A DNA stretch of 64,000 bases from Verrucomicrobiales bacterium. Its GTDB lineage: Bacteria; Verrucomicrobiota; Verrucomicrobiia; Verrucomicrobiales; V1-33. The stretch covers positions 141,541 through 205,540 of the forward strand of contig JAQGPJ010000041.1 of the NCBI GenBank assembly GCA_028293125.1, given 5' to 3'. Positions 1 to 8,668 of the stretch are shown here, piece after piece. How positions within the stretch are numbered: position 1 is the first letter of the stretch; each line of letters starts with the position of its first letter. The position numbers and the translations under genes were made by a program. The notes under the pieces were generated by a model. That model saw nothing but the letters and a program-made list of their open reading frames with translations. It did not search any database and had not been told where the DNA came from.

Positions 1-120
1 ACGGCCTTGCCGCTCCACCACCGCCCAGCCGGTGTTGCGGAGGGCGGGATCGATCGCGAGCACGCGGGGAGGCCCGCCGGTGTTCGGCGGCGGCAGCATT
101 CCCGGCGGATGGGGGATCAC
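1..120 (-). CDS. ruvC: Crossover junction endodeoxyribonuclease RuvC, N-terminal part
   Basis: The minus strand encodes the start of RuvC, the Holliday-junction resolvase that acts with RuvAB; the rest lies beyond the window edge. The visible peptide contains VLAIDPALRNTGWAVVE, which matches the first beta strand of RuvC and carries the first catalytic aspartate (IDP). About 20 residues, rich in Pro and Gly, precede that strand, so the true start is uncertain. GTG at 120, ATG at 99 and TTG at 129 are in frame, and an in-frame stop lies at 151-153. The helicase gene ends at that same stop, so the two are probably co-transcribed. Confidence 0.72.
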   Translation of the reverse strand, partial: MIPHPPGMLPPPNTGGPPRVLAIDPALRNTGWAVVERQGR

Positions 121-150
121 GGACAGCAAACGTAATTCCGAATCCCGGTC

Positions 151-1416
151 TCAGCGGCGTTTTTTGCCCACGCGCAGCCGTCCGCGGCTCAGGGATTCGC
201 GGAGGGAATTCTGCGCCGCCCGGCTGTCGTCGAGCAGCGTGGTGTATTCGTAATCGAAGTTCGGCAGGCGGCGGCGCTCCACCTTCTGACCGATAAAACG
301 CTCCACCGCCTCGGCGGCGGGCAGCTCATCGGCGGAAAGAATGGTGAAGGCGTCTCCCTCCTTCTCAGCGCGGCCCGTGCGGCCGATACGGTGCACGTAA
401 TCCTCCGGATTTTCAGGGACGGAGTAATTGATCACATGGCTCACGCCGGTCACGTCCAGTCCCCGGGCGGCCACATCGGTGGCGATAATCACATCGAATT
501 CCCCGGACCGGAATCCGCCCAGAGCCTTGGCCCGGTCCTTCTGGGCGATGTCGCCATGCATCAGCGCCACTTTGAACTCGCCCTGCGACTTCACTCGGGC
601 GGCCAGCAGATCGGCGTCGGACTTGGTGCGGGTGAACACCATAACGCTTTTGAACTCCGTCTCCTTCAGCAGGGCCAGAAAAAGCTCCTCCCGCTGCAGA
701 CGGTTCACCGGATAAAAATAATGGCTCACGGTGGTCGCCGCGCCACGGGGCCGGCCCACCTCAATCTTAAAAGGATCCTTAAGGGCAAAAGACGCCAGGG
801 AGGCGATTTCCGAAGGGATGGTGGCGGAGAAAAGCAGCGTCTGGCGTTTCTCCGGGCATTTCTGGACAATGCGGCGCACATCCGGCAGGAAGCCCATGTC
901 CAGCATGCGGTCCACCTCATCCAGAATCAGGACCTCCAAATCCCGCAGATCGATGGCCCGCTGCTGCATCAGGTCCAGCAGGCGGCCCGGAGTGGCGATC
1001 AGGACATCCACGCCCCTTTCCAGACCCTCGCGCTGTTTGCCGTAACCCACGCCGCCGTGAATCAGCAGGCTGCGGATGCCCGCCTCGCCCCCGTATTTCA
1101 AAAACTGCTCCTCCACCTGGGCCGCCAGTTCGCGCACGGGCTCCAGTATCAGCACCCGGAGTTTTCCCGGAGCGCCCAACATTGAAAGAACCGGCAGCGC
1201 GAAGGCCGCCGTCTTGCCGCTGCCGGTCTGGGAGGATCCAATCACATCACGCCCCTCCAGAATCACAGGAATGGCCTGCGCCTGAATGCCCGTCGGGCGC
1301 TCATAGCCGGCCTTGGTCACACCGGCAAGAACCGCTTCGGACAAACCCAAATCCGCAAACGTCACCGGCACCTCTGCCGGCTGCTCCGCCGGCTCGTCAA
1401 TAATTTCTTCAGACAC
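151..1416 (-). CDS. DEAD-box ATP-dependent RNA helicase (RhlE-like)
   Basis: This is an ATP-dependent RNA helicase expected to remodel rRNA or mRNA structures. The two RecA-like lobes show the family motifs: Q-motif region GIQAQAIPV, Walker A SQTGSGKT, PGR, motif II DEVDRMLDMGF, motif III SAT, and HRIGRTGRA in the second lobe. Motif II is DEVD rather than the usual DEAD. The C-terminal tail is short and basic (RLRVGKKRR). I prefer the GTG start at 1416 because GAAAGGG lies just upstream and the peptide then opens with an acidic linker. An in-frame ATG at 1548 would add 44 poorly conserved-looking basic residues. The family call is firm; the RhlE subgroup is tentative. Confidence 0.9.
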   Translation of the reverse strand: MSEEIIDEPAEQPAEVPVTFADLGLSEAVLAGVTKAGYERPTGIQAQAIPVILEGRDVIGSSQTGSGKTAAFALPVLSMLGAPGKLRVLILEPVRELAAQVEEQFLKYGGEAGIRSLLIHGGVGYGKQREGLERGVDVLIATPGRLLDLMQQRAIDLRDLEVLILDEVDRMLDMGFLPDVRRIVQKCPEKRQTLLFSATIPSEIASLASFALKDPFKIEVGRPRGAATTVSHYFYPVNRLQREELFLALLKETEFKSVMVFTRTKSDADLLAARVKSQGEFKVALMHGDIAQKDRAKALGGFRSGEFDVIIATDVAARGLDVTGVSHVINYSVPENPEDYVHRIGRTGRAEKEGDAFTILSADELPAAEAVERFIGQKVERRRLPNFDYEYTTLLDDSRAAQNSLRESLSRGRLRVGKKRR

Positions 1417-1599
1417 GCGCCCTTTCTGCCGCAGCCGCCGCTTCCCCGCAAGCGCCGATTGACAGTCTGAAACCGGCCTCCGCTGCAGGTGTGCCATTCC
1501 ACTGGACCGCCTGATGAGCAGTGGGATTACTTCAGTGTGAAAATGCATACTTGATTCGCATGCTACCTTGTATTACATGCATTAGGCCATTTCTTCACC

Positions 1600-3054
1600 A
1601 TGACTGCTTCGCCTTTTTTGCGCCCGCTGATGGCACTGCCGATTGTTTTTGCTCTGGGAGTATGGGCGGGCCAAAGCCTGATTCCTACCGGATACTTCGG
1701 TGCAACAGTATCCGTGCCTCCCGTTGCCACAGACAGGCCATCCGCCAGCGGACCCCCCGGACCTGAAGCCGCCTATCCTGGCCCCAATGTCAAAAACGGA
1801 AGACCGGATACGGTTTCCATTCCCGATCTGTCCGGCCTGCCTCCGGGAGAGGCCCGGAAGCTTCTGATGGCCATCAAAAATCCTGAAATCCGTGCCGCCG
1901 CCATCCGGCAATGCTTCGCCTCCATGCCACCGGAAGAATGGAAAGGTTGGATCGACGGCTTGGGATCCGGCGAAATGCGGAGGGTCAGTAAAGTCGATTT
2001 TGGCGCTTTGGCGGAGCGCTATACGCTGATCAATGATATTTTCGCCGGCATCGCCGCGGTGGATCCGGTGGGATTCATGGCTGTCCAAACCTCGAAGGGG
2101 GAACGCAACAACGACAGCGAGCACGAGTCCCGGCTGCTGGTGATGAGGAAGTGGGCGGAAACGGACCCAGCGGCGGCCATGTCATTTCTGACCAAACACC
2201 TCGCGGGAGGAAATGCCGCGCCGGGACTTGCCGATTCGGCGGCGCATATGGCTACCGTGATGGTCCGCAATGGCCGGAGCGGGGTGCTGGAATGGGCAGC
2301 GGCTTTGCCTCCGGAGGAACGGGTGGAGGCCACTTCCGCAGCCATCTCGGAAATGGCGGCCACTGATCCGCGGGCGGCCGCTACAAAGTTGGAAGCATTG
2401 AAGGACCTTCCGGAAATGAATTCCGACAAGGACAAATTGAACACACGGGAGCTCGCCGAGGTGATCGCCTCATCATTGGCTTGGACCAATCCCTCCGAAG
2501 CGGTGGCTTGGGCGCAGGCTCAATCCGGCGACATGCGCAAAAAAGGGCTGGAAGGAGTGCTCAGCGGATGGGCGGAACGGGATTTTGATGCCGCGCTGGG
2601 TGCCGTCAAAAACCTGACTCCGGAAACCCAAGCTGATGGTTTGTCCGTGCTGCTGGGCAAATCCAAGCCGGAGCGGATAGGAGAACTGGCCCAGCTGGTG
2701 GAAAACCAGCCGGAGAGCGCGGCGCGTGCCGAAGCCAGCGCCAAGGTGATGTCCGCTTGGACACACCAAAACCCGGAACAGGCCAGTGCCTGGATGGCGC
2801 GGCAGCCTGCCGGGGATGTCCGCGACAGCGCCATCTCCACCTTTGTCCGCTGGGCGGATGTGCGCGATCCGGAAGCCGGCCTGATCTGGGCCGGCAGCAT
2901 GTCCAATGCCGATAAACGGATGGAGGCCATCAATCACATCATTGAACAGCTTGGCCCCAAAGCTCCGGCCGCCGTGCAGCCGTGGCTGGACACCAATCCC
3001 CCGATCACCGAAGCCGAACGGGCGCAGATCGTGGGGAAATTCACGCAAAAGTGA
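1600..3054 (+). CDS. Exported or membrane-anchored repeat protein, unknown function
   Basis: No function is recognised. The 484-residue product begins with a hydrophobic signal or anchor segment (about residues 8-30), followed by a Pro/Gly-rich linker to about residue 65. The rest is made of degenerate helical repeats of roughly 35-45 residues with the pattern W-A-x-x-[DN]-P-x-x-A, for example WAETDPAAAMSF, WTNPSEAVAWAQ, WAERDFDAALGA, WTHQNPEQASAWM and WADVRDPEAGLIW. This suggests an alpha-solenoid, possibly a protein-binding scaffold at the cell surface or in the periplasm. It is transcribed divergently from the helicase and converges on murA. Proteins of this repeat type are, to my knowledge, common but uncharacterised in Verrucomicrobiota. 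Confidence 0.7.
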   Translation: MTASPFLRPLMALPIVFALGVWAGQSLIPTGYFGATVSVPPVATDRPSASGPPGPEAAYPGPNVKNGRPDTVSIPDLSGLPPGEARKLLMAIKNPEIRAAAIRQCFASMPPEEWKGWIDGLGSGEMRRVSKVDFGALAERYTLINDIFAGIAAVDPVGFMAVQTSKGERNNDSEHESRLLVMRKWAETDPAAAMSFLTKHLAGGNAAPGLADSAAHMATVMVRNGRSGVLEWAAALPPEERVEATSAAISEMAATDPRAAATKLEALKDLPEMNSDKDKLNTRELAEVIASSLAWTNPSEAVAWAQAQSGDMRKKGLEGVLSGWAERDFDAALGAVKNLTPETQADGLSVLLGKSKPERIGELAQLVENQPESAARAEASAKVMSAWTHQNPEQASAWMARQPAGDVRDSAISTFVRWADVRDPEAGLIWAGSMSNADKRMEAINHIIEQLGPKAPAAVQPWLDTNPPITEAERAQIVGKFTQK

Positions 3055-3097
3055 GGAACTGCCTGCGCCCTGCCCCTTCTTGTCCAGCCAGCCGGGC

Positions 3098-4369
3098 CTA
3101 CCCTGTCACTTTCACGCGCTCCATGCGGGCTCCGAGCATCCCCAGCTTGTGGTCAATGTGCTCGTAGCCGCGGTCGATGTGGTAGAGGCGGTTCACCTCC
3201 GTGGAGCCCTCGGCCATGAGGCCGGCCAGAACGAGGGCGGCCGAGGCGCGGAGGTCGCTGGCCATGACAGGCGCCCCGCCAAGACGTTCCGTGCCGCGAA
3301 TGATGGCTGTCGGTCCCTCCATCGAAATATCCGCCCCCATGCGCGCCAGTTCCGGGACATGCATGAAACGCTGCGGAAAGATATTTTCCGTGATCGTGCT
3401 CAGCCCCGGCACGGTGGCCAGCAGGGCCGTGAACTGAGCCTGCATATCGGTCGGAAAGCCGGGATAGGGCTCCGTGCGGATTTCAGCTCCGCGGGGATTT
3501 TCGATCCGGGAAATGGTGATGTCGCCCGCTCCGCTGATCTCCACGGGATAACCGCACTGCACCAGGACATCGATAAAACCCTGCATGTGCTGCGCATCCG
3601 CCTGTTTCAGCGTGACGCGCCGGCCGGCAATGGCGCCGGCCACCAGAAAGGTGCCGGCCTCGATGCGGTCCGGGATGACGGTGTGCTCCGCACCGTGCAG
3701 TTCCTTCACCCCCTCCACGACCAGCGTGCGGGTGCCCGCCCCTTGGATTTTGGCCCCCATTTTGATCAGGAATTCCGTGAGATCGACGACTTCAGGCTCT
3801 GTGGCCACCCCTTCGATGACGGTGGTCCCCCTGGTCAGCACCGATGCCATGAGGACATTGTCCGTGCCCAGAACCGTCGAGCCATGCTTGCCGAGCATAT
3901 TCACCTCCCGGTCACCGCTGTCCGGGCTGGCTTTGACATGGATATTCCCTCCGGAAACTTTGACCTCGGCTCCCAGCTGCTCAAAGCCGCGCAGGTGCAG
4001 ATCCACAGGACGGTCCCCGATCACACAGCCGCCCGGCAGGGACACCAGGCATTCCCCGGTGCGGGCCAGCAGGGGACCCATCACGCAGACGGAGGCCCGC
4101 ATTTTCCGCACCAGATCGTAGGGGGCCTCGGAGCGGATGCTGTCCGCCTCCACGGTGACCATGCCGCTGGCGCGCTCCACCTGTGCCCCCAGACTGGCGA
4201 GGATCTGCACCATATAGTTGGTGTCGCTGAGGTCCGGCACCCGGCGGATCACGCATTTATCGCGCGTGAGCAGGGTGGCGGCGAGGATAGGCAGGGATGA
4301 GTTTTTGGACCCGCTGACGTAAACCGTGCCTTCGAGCAAATGACCGCCGTGAACGATGAGTTTATCCAT
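3098..4369 (-). CDS. murA: UDP-N-acetylglucosamine 1-carboxyvinyltransferase
   Basis: MurA transfers enolpyruvate from PEP to UDP-GlcNAc, the first committed step of peptidoglycan synthesis in the cytoplasm. The 423-residue length is typical. Lys22-Asn23 (SGSKNSSLPI) and the catalytic cysteine in PGGCVIGDRPVDLH are at the expected positions; the cysteine falls at residue 115, the same number as in E. coli. Because Cys115 is present, the enzyme is predicted to be of the fosfomycin-sensitive type. The start ATG at 4369 is well placed before the first strand. It lies 44 bases downstream of prmC on the same strand, so the pair probably forms an operon. Confidence 0.97.
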   Translation of the reverse strand: MDKLIVHGGHLLEGTVYVSGSKNSSLPILAATLLTRDKCVIRRVPDLSDTNYMVQILASLGAQVERASGMVTVEADSIRSEAPYDLVRKMRASVCVMGPLLARTGECLVSLPGGCVIGDRPVDLHLRGFEQLGAEVKVSGGNIHVKASPDSGDREVNMLGKHGSTVLGTDNVLMASVLTRGTTVIEGVATEPEVVDLTEFLIKMGAKIQGAGTRTLVVEGVKELHGAEHTVIPDRIEAGTFLVAGAIAGRRVTLKQADAQHMQGFIDVLVQCGYPVEISGAGDITISRIENPRGAEIRTEPYPGFPTDMQAQFTALLATVPGLSTITENIFPQRFMHVPELARMGADISMEGPTAIIRGTERLGGAPVMASDLRASAALVLAGLMAEGSTEVNRLYHIDRGYEHIDHKLGMLGARMERVKVTG

Positions 4370-4413
4370 GAAATGAGTTAAAACGAAAAAGGAGGGAAGA
4401 CGGAGACCGTCAA

Positions 4414-5271
4414 TCAGGGAGCCTTGGCGAACAGAAACCGATCCCGCCCGGACCAGTCATTCACCGCCTCGGCATCGCGCAGGCCGGCCTCCGTCATGTC
4501 CCGCAGCAGGATCGGCGACTGACCGGCCCCGATTTCCAGCGCCACCAGGGCACCGGGCGCGGCATGGGGCTGCAGCCCCTGAAGAAAACGGGTGATCAGC
4601 TCCGTGCCCAGCCTCCCGCCGTCGAGTGCCAGCACCGGATCGCGCTTCACCTCCTCGGACAGGACCAGCATTTCCTCCGCAGCGATGTAGGGCAGATTGG
4701 CGGCGATGAGGTCAAAGGGGCCTCCCTCCATATCGGCCCACAGATCTGTCAGGACAAACCGGGCACGCTCCCCGGGAATGCCAGTTTTTTCCCGGTTCTC
4801 GCGGGCCAGTGACAGGGCCTCCGCCGAAATGTCCGCCAAGACCACCTCCGTCGAAGGAAATGCATGGGCCAGGCTGAGTCCGATGACTCCGGAGCCCGTG
4901 CCCACATCCACGATTTTCGAAGGCGGCGGCGTGCCGGTCTTTTTGTAAAATCCCAGAATCCGCTCCACCAGTTCCTCGGTCTCGGGCCGGGGAATAAGGG
5001 CTCGGGAATCACATTTGAACTCGCGGCCCATAAACTCCACCGTGCCGAGCAGGTGCTGGAGGGGTTCGCGTTTGGCGCGGCGCCGGACCAGCTCGCGCAA
5101 AGGGGCCAGAATCTCCTCCTCCAGTGGCCGGTCGAACTGAAGGTAAAGCTGCATCCGCCGGCAGCCCATGACATGCGCCAGCAGATACTCCATATTCAGG
5201 CGCGGTTGCTCCACGCCGGCTTTTTCAAGCCACGGAGCCCCGCTTTGAATGGTCTGGAGCACGGTCTTCAT
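4414..5271 (-). CDS. prmC: Release factor glutamine methyltransferase PrmC
   Basis: PrmC methylates the glutamine of the GGQ motif in peptide release factors. The 285-residue protein has the N-terminal helical domain (about 1-80) and a Rossmann methyltransferase domain with VDVGTGSGVIGLSLA as motif I and the acidic residue in VVLADIS. The substrate motif that is normally NPPY reads NLPY here (AANLPYIAAEEM), a substitution of the second residue. The RALIPRPETEELVE segment before the methyltransferase domain is typical of the family and supports the assignment over other N6/N5 methyltransferases. It lies upstream of murA on the same strand. Confidence 0.93.
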   Translation of the reverse strand: MKTVLQTIQSGAPWLEKAGVEQPRLNMEYLLAHVMGCRRMQLYLQFDRPLEEEILAPLRELVRRRAKREPLQHLLGTVEFMGREFKCDSRALIPRPETEELVERILGFYKKTGTPPPSKIVDVGTGSGVIGLSLAHAFPSTEVVLADISAEALSLARENREKTGIPGERARFVLTDLWADMEGGPFDLIAANLPYIAAEEMLVLSEEVKRDPVLALDGGRLGTELITRFLQGLQPHAAPGALVALEIGAGQSPILLRDMTEAGLRDAEAVNDWSGRDRFLFAKAP

Positions 5272-5377
5272 GTCCCGCCCATCCTACCCATCCCGCCGGG
5301 AGCGCAAGGTGTGATTTTGACCCCTTCGCGTTGCGGAATCATCAGGGACAATGCCCTGCCCTGCTCCGTTTGGAAAC

Positions 5378-6796
5378 TCATTTCCGGAAGCCGTCGATCA
5401 GGTTCTGCAGACCGTCGCCACCGTCCAGCGCATCCTTCAGCAGCCCCTTGGCGAAGTTCCCCACGGCGTTGGAGATGTCCTTCTCAAAGCTTTTGCTGAT
5501 GGTGACTTCGGGCCTTCCGATATCCTCCGTGGAAGTGAACGGAATGCTCAGCCGCCCGTCCTTGTCCAACAGCGCCTGCATCAGGGTCTCCCGACCGATT
5601 TTGGCCAGATTCTCCCCTTTGGAGTTCAGGAAAGCATCGACTCCCTGCACCGCGTTTTTGGTGATCTCCTCATTGGCGGCGATAAGTCCCTGGAACTCGT
5701 GCTGCTGGTCATCGGGGTCGAACCAGCTGCCGGCTTTGATTTTAATGCGGCAGGTGTCAAAATTGAAATGGGTGTCCTCCAGAAACAGGAACCGCCCGCC
5801 TTCGATCCGGGCTTTGATGGACGTTCCCTTCCGCATGTGGCCGGAAACGGGGAACGAGGTCAGGTCGAGTCCGATCTGGCCCTTCAGTTTGGCCATCTTT
5901 TTGGCCAATTTCTCCAGCGTGGGAATACGGTCGATCCAGGAGGCGGATTTGACTTGGATGTCCAGTGTGGTCCCGTCCGCCAGACGGCCGCCCGCCAGCA
6001 GGGTCACGGTGGAGGCGATATCGAGCGTGAAATCCATCTGCCGGCGTTGGTCCTTCAGGTCCAGGCTGGTCAGCTGCAGGGAGGCTTTCACCTCGCACGG
6101 CATGGAGGCCGGTGCAACCGCCGCCGCCGCCACCGCTCCGGCATCGGCGGGGGGCAGGTAGCGGAGATTGGCCACATTGAGATTCACGTCCTTCAGCTCC
6201 ACCAGCTGTTTCCGCTTCTCATTGCGGATGGTGATTTTGGCATTTTCCAGCTTTGCCACCGCCAAGGCGCCGGCAAAGGGTTTGGCAGTGGACTTCGGCG
6301 ATGAGGGGGGGGCGGGCTCCTCCTTTGGTTTGGCCTCGGGTTTCGGGTCGGAAGGCGGCTTGGAGAACATGGCCGACAGGGTGTTCTCGCCATTCTTCCG
6401 GCGAATGGTGTAGGCCTCCGCCCCGGTCAGCCGCAGCTGTCCGACTCTGATTTCACGGCTCAGCAGGGCGGGCAGGCTCAGGTCGGCACTGAAGGCGGGC
6501 ACGGCGAGGACCGTCTCCACTTTTTTCGGTGGTTGACGGTCCTTCAGGGTCTTTGACACCTCCCCGTCGCGCGGCAGCAGCCGCAGTCCTTTGACCTCAA
6601 GTTTGGCCGGAAAGGAGAAAAGGCTGACGGAGGCGGACTCCACCTCCGCCCGGCAGTTCAGCGACTGCTCCAGACGCCGCACCAGCGCCGCCGGAGTCGT
6701 TTCCTTTTGCACATACCGATGAGCGCTCCAGGCCGCCCCGCCTGCAAGGACCGGGATCACCACCAGCAGGACTTTCCAGAAACGGCGTTTCTTCAT
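5378..6796 (-). CDS. AsmA-like exported or membrane-anchored protein
   Basis: The 472-residue product starts with a short basic stretch and one membrane-spanning segment (about residues 8-25, VLLVVIPVLAGGAAW). The remainder is predicted to be periplasmic and beta-rich, with the AsmA/DUF748-style pattern of a membrane-proximal domain (VESASVSLFSFPAKLEVKG) and a Pro/Lys-rich linker near residue 175. AsmA-like proteins are tied to outer-membrane assembly and inter-membrane lipid transport, but no specific substrate can be read here. The ATG at 6796 was chosen because it directly precedes MKKRRFWK and the transmembrane helix; upstream in-frame sequence overlaps fabG and looks non-coding. Family assignment is by architecture, not by a diagnostic motif. 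Confidence 0.65.
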   Translation of the reverse strand: MKKRRFWKVLLVVIPVLAGGAAWSAHRYVQKETTPAALVRRLEQSLNCRAEVESASVSLFSFPAKLEVKGLRLLPRDGEVSKTLKDRQPPKKVETVLAVPAFSADLSLPALLSREIRVGQLRLTGAEAYTIRRKNGENTLSAMFSKPPSDPKPEAKPKEEPAPPSSPKSTAKPFAGALAVAKLENAKITIRNEKRKQLVELKDVNLNVANLRYLPPADAGAVAAAAVAPASMPCEVKASLQLTSLDLKDQRRQMDFTLDIASTVTLLAGGRLADGTTLDIQVKSASWIDRIPTLEKLAKKMAKLKGQIGLDLTSFPVSGHMRKGTSIKARIEGGRFLFLEDTHFNFDTCRIKIKAGSWFDPDDQQHEFQGLIAANEEITKNAVQGVDAFLNSKGENLAKIGRETLMQALLDKDGRLSIPFTSTEDIGRPEVTISKSFEKDISNAVGNFAKGLLKDALDGGDGLQNLIDGFRK

Positions 6797-6860
6797 AAGG
6801 CATAAGGCGGCGGAGGGATTGGGAAACGGACATGGACCGGATAATCCGGCTGAGGCCTGC

Positions 6861-7607
6861 TCACATGACCATGCCGCCATCCACTACCAGCACCTGCCCC
6901 GTGATGTAGCGGGCTTCAGCGCTGGCCAGGAAGAGGGCGGCGGCGGCAATGTCATCCACCGTACCCATGGAGCCGAGCGGAATTTTTGCCTGAATCGCGG
7001 TTTTGACCTCGTCGCTGAGCACGTCCGTCATGTCCGAGGTAACAAAGCCGGGAGCGATGGCGTTCACCGTGAGCCCGCGTCCCGCGAATTCCCGGGCGAG
7101 GCTCTTGGTGAGGCCGATGAGGCCCGCCTTGCTGGCCGCGTAGTTCGCCTGTCCAGCATTGCCAATGAGGCCGATGACGCTGGCAATATTGATGATGCGC
7201 GCGCCTTTCTGCTTCAGCAGGGTGCGCTGGAAAGCCTTGAGCATGTGGAAGGCCCCCTTCAGATTGGTGTCAAGCACCGCGTCCCAATCCTCCTCGCTCA
7301 TGCGCAGGGTCAGGCCATCGCGGGTCAGGCCGGCGTTGTTCACGAGAATGTCGATGGTGCCGAAGTCCGCCAGCACCTGTTTCCCCAGTTCGGCGACCGC
7401 CGGTCCCTGCGAGACATCCACGGCGTAGGCGATGGCCGCGCCGGGATACAGCGCGTTGATCTCCCGGGCGGCTTTGGCGGCGTTGGCCTCCGTGCGGCTC
7501 ACCACCGCGACTTTGGCTCCGGCCTTGGCGAAAGTGAGGGCGATAGCCTGTCCGATGCCGCGGCCCGCTCCGGTGACCACCGCCTTTTTGTCTGTCAGAG
7601 TAAACAT
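6861..7607 (-). CDS. fabG: 3-oxoacyl-ACP reductase
   Basis: FabG performs the NADPH-dependent reduction of 3-oxoacyl-ACP in fatty acid synthesis. The 248-residue classical short-chain dehydrogenase has TGAGRGIG for cofactor binding, LVNNAG, and the catalytic Ser-Tyr-Lys set in IASVIGLIGNAGQANYAASKAG. The C-terminus GQVLVVDGGMVM is characteristic of FabG. The ATG at 7607 gives the normal FabG N-terminus (MFTLTDKKAVVTG); another ATG at 7625 would add six residues. It sits 64 bases upstream of the AsmA-like gene on the same strand. Other fab genes are not in the window, so a different SDR role cannot be excluded. Confidence 0.9.
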   Translation of the reverse strand: MFTLTDKKAVVTGAGRGIGQAIALTFAKAGAKVAVVSRTEANAAKAAREINALYPGAAIAYAVDVSQGPAVAELGKQVLADFGTIDILVNNAGLTRDGLTLRMSEEDWDAVLDTNLKGAFHMLKAFQRTLLKQKGARIINIASVIGLIGNAGQANYAASKAGLIGLTKSLAREFAGRGLTVNAIAPGFVTSDMTDVLSDEVKTAIQAKIPLGSMGTVDDIAAAALFLASAEARYITGQVLVVDGGMVM

Positions 7608-7812
7608 GGGGAGCCGATTTCCCACACCGCCCGCCGCCGCGCAATCGGCAATTGGATCCTGCGGAAAGCCGGCGTCCGGCCGCGTTCAATGCCTTTTGCG
7701 GAGAATGGCAAATCCGCATCCGCCGCAAAGAAGTGCTGGGCGCGGCGCGTTGAGCGGCATTAACCTTCCGGCCACGCCGCCACACTCCCCACCCATCCCC
7801 ATCCCCACCGTC

Positions 7813-8580
7813 ATGCGCCTCCGACTGCTTCTCTGCCTGTTGCTCAGCCTGCCGTGTCTCCATGCCGCGGAACCGGAGCCGCCGCCTCTGACCGAATACA
7901 AAGGCCGCGTCATTGCCCAGACCATGCACTGGACGGGAGCCGAATGGCTGCTGCGCCAGAACCGCGAGCAGGAGGAGAACGCCGCGCGGATGATCAGTGA
8001 GCTGAACATCAAACCCGGCTGGACTATCTGCGATCTGGGATGCGGCAACGGCTACCATTCCCTGACCATGTCCGGAATGGTGGGCGAAAAAGGAAAGATT
8101 CTGGCGGTGGATATCCAGCAGCCGATGCTGGACATGCTGGGTGCCCGGGCCAAGGGCCGGGGCATTGACAATATCCGGACCATCCTCGGGGCCAGCCATG
8201 ATCCCCGCCTTCCCGAGGCCTCCTGCGACCTGATCCTGCTGGTGGACGTTTATCATGAACTGAGCCACCCGGAGCAGCAGCTGCAGGCCATGCACAAAGC
8301 CCTGAAGCCGGACGGTATGGTGGCGCTGGTGGAGTTCCGCGCCGAGGATTCCACGGTGCCGATCAAACCGGAACACAAAATGTCCAAGGAACAGATCCGC
8401 CGGGAATGGCTGCCGGCGGGATTTGAGATTGTCCGGGAATTCGACGGTCTGCCCTGGCAGCACCTCATTTTTCTCGGCAAGGCAAAAACCGCTCCGGCTC
8501 CGGACGCCAAAGAGGTAAAGGCTCCCGGCCAGCTGCCCTCAACCACTCCTTCCGCTCCCTCATCCAAGCCAAAGAAGTGA
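7813..8580 (+). CDS. Class I SAM-dependent methyltransferase with signal peptide
   Basis: The 255-residue product has an N-terminal signal peptide (MRLRLLLCLLLSLPCLHA) followed by a conserved-looking block (YKGRVIAQTMHWTGAEWLLR) and a type-11 methyltransferase fold: motif I ICDLGCGNGYHSLTM, acidic residue in ILAVDIQ, and LILLVDVYHELSH. The tail is Pro/Ala/Lys rich. A SAM-dependent methyltransferase with an export signal is odd, because SAM is cytoplasmic; either the leader is retained as an anchor or the domain acts in another way. The ATG at 7813 is preferred because it opens the signal peptide; in-frame sequence further upstream overlaps the divergent fabG. Substrate unknown. Confidence 0.8.
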   Translation: MRLRLLLCLLLSLPCLHAAEPEPPPLTEYKGRVIAQTMHWTGAEWLLRQNREQEENAARMISELNIKPGWTICDLGCGNGYHSLTMSGMVGEKGKILAVDIQQPMLDMLGARAKGRGIDNIRTILGASHDPRLPEASCDLILLVDVYHELSHPEQQLQAMHKALKPDGMVALVEFRAEDSTVPIKPEHKMSKEQIRREWLPAGFEIVREFDGLPWQHLIFLGKAKTAPAPDAKEVKAPGQLPSTTPSAPSSKPKK

Positions 8581-8668
8581 TGAGGCCAGCCGGCTTGTCT
8601 CCTTTTCCCCCTTCCTGCTCCTCTATTCCCCTCCATCCCTTCGTTTCATATTCCCGCCTGCCTCCCCC

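Noticed and set aside
391..1185. Long open frame antisense to the helicase gene
   Set aside because: It mirrors the helicase on the opposite strand; the composition (His/Gly/Gln rich) is that of a GC-driven shadow, and the helicase motifs are strong.
2906..4300. 464-codon plus-strand frame across murA
   Set aside because: Fully antisense to murA, no family resemblance, and murA has all catalytic residues.
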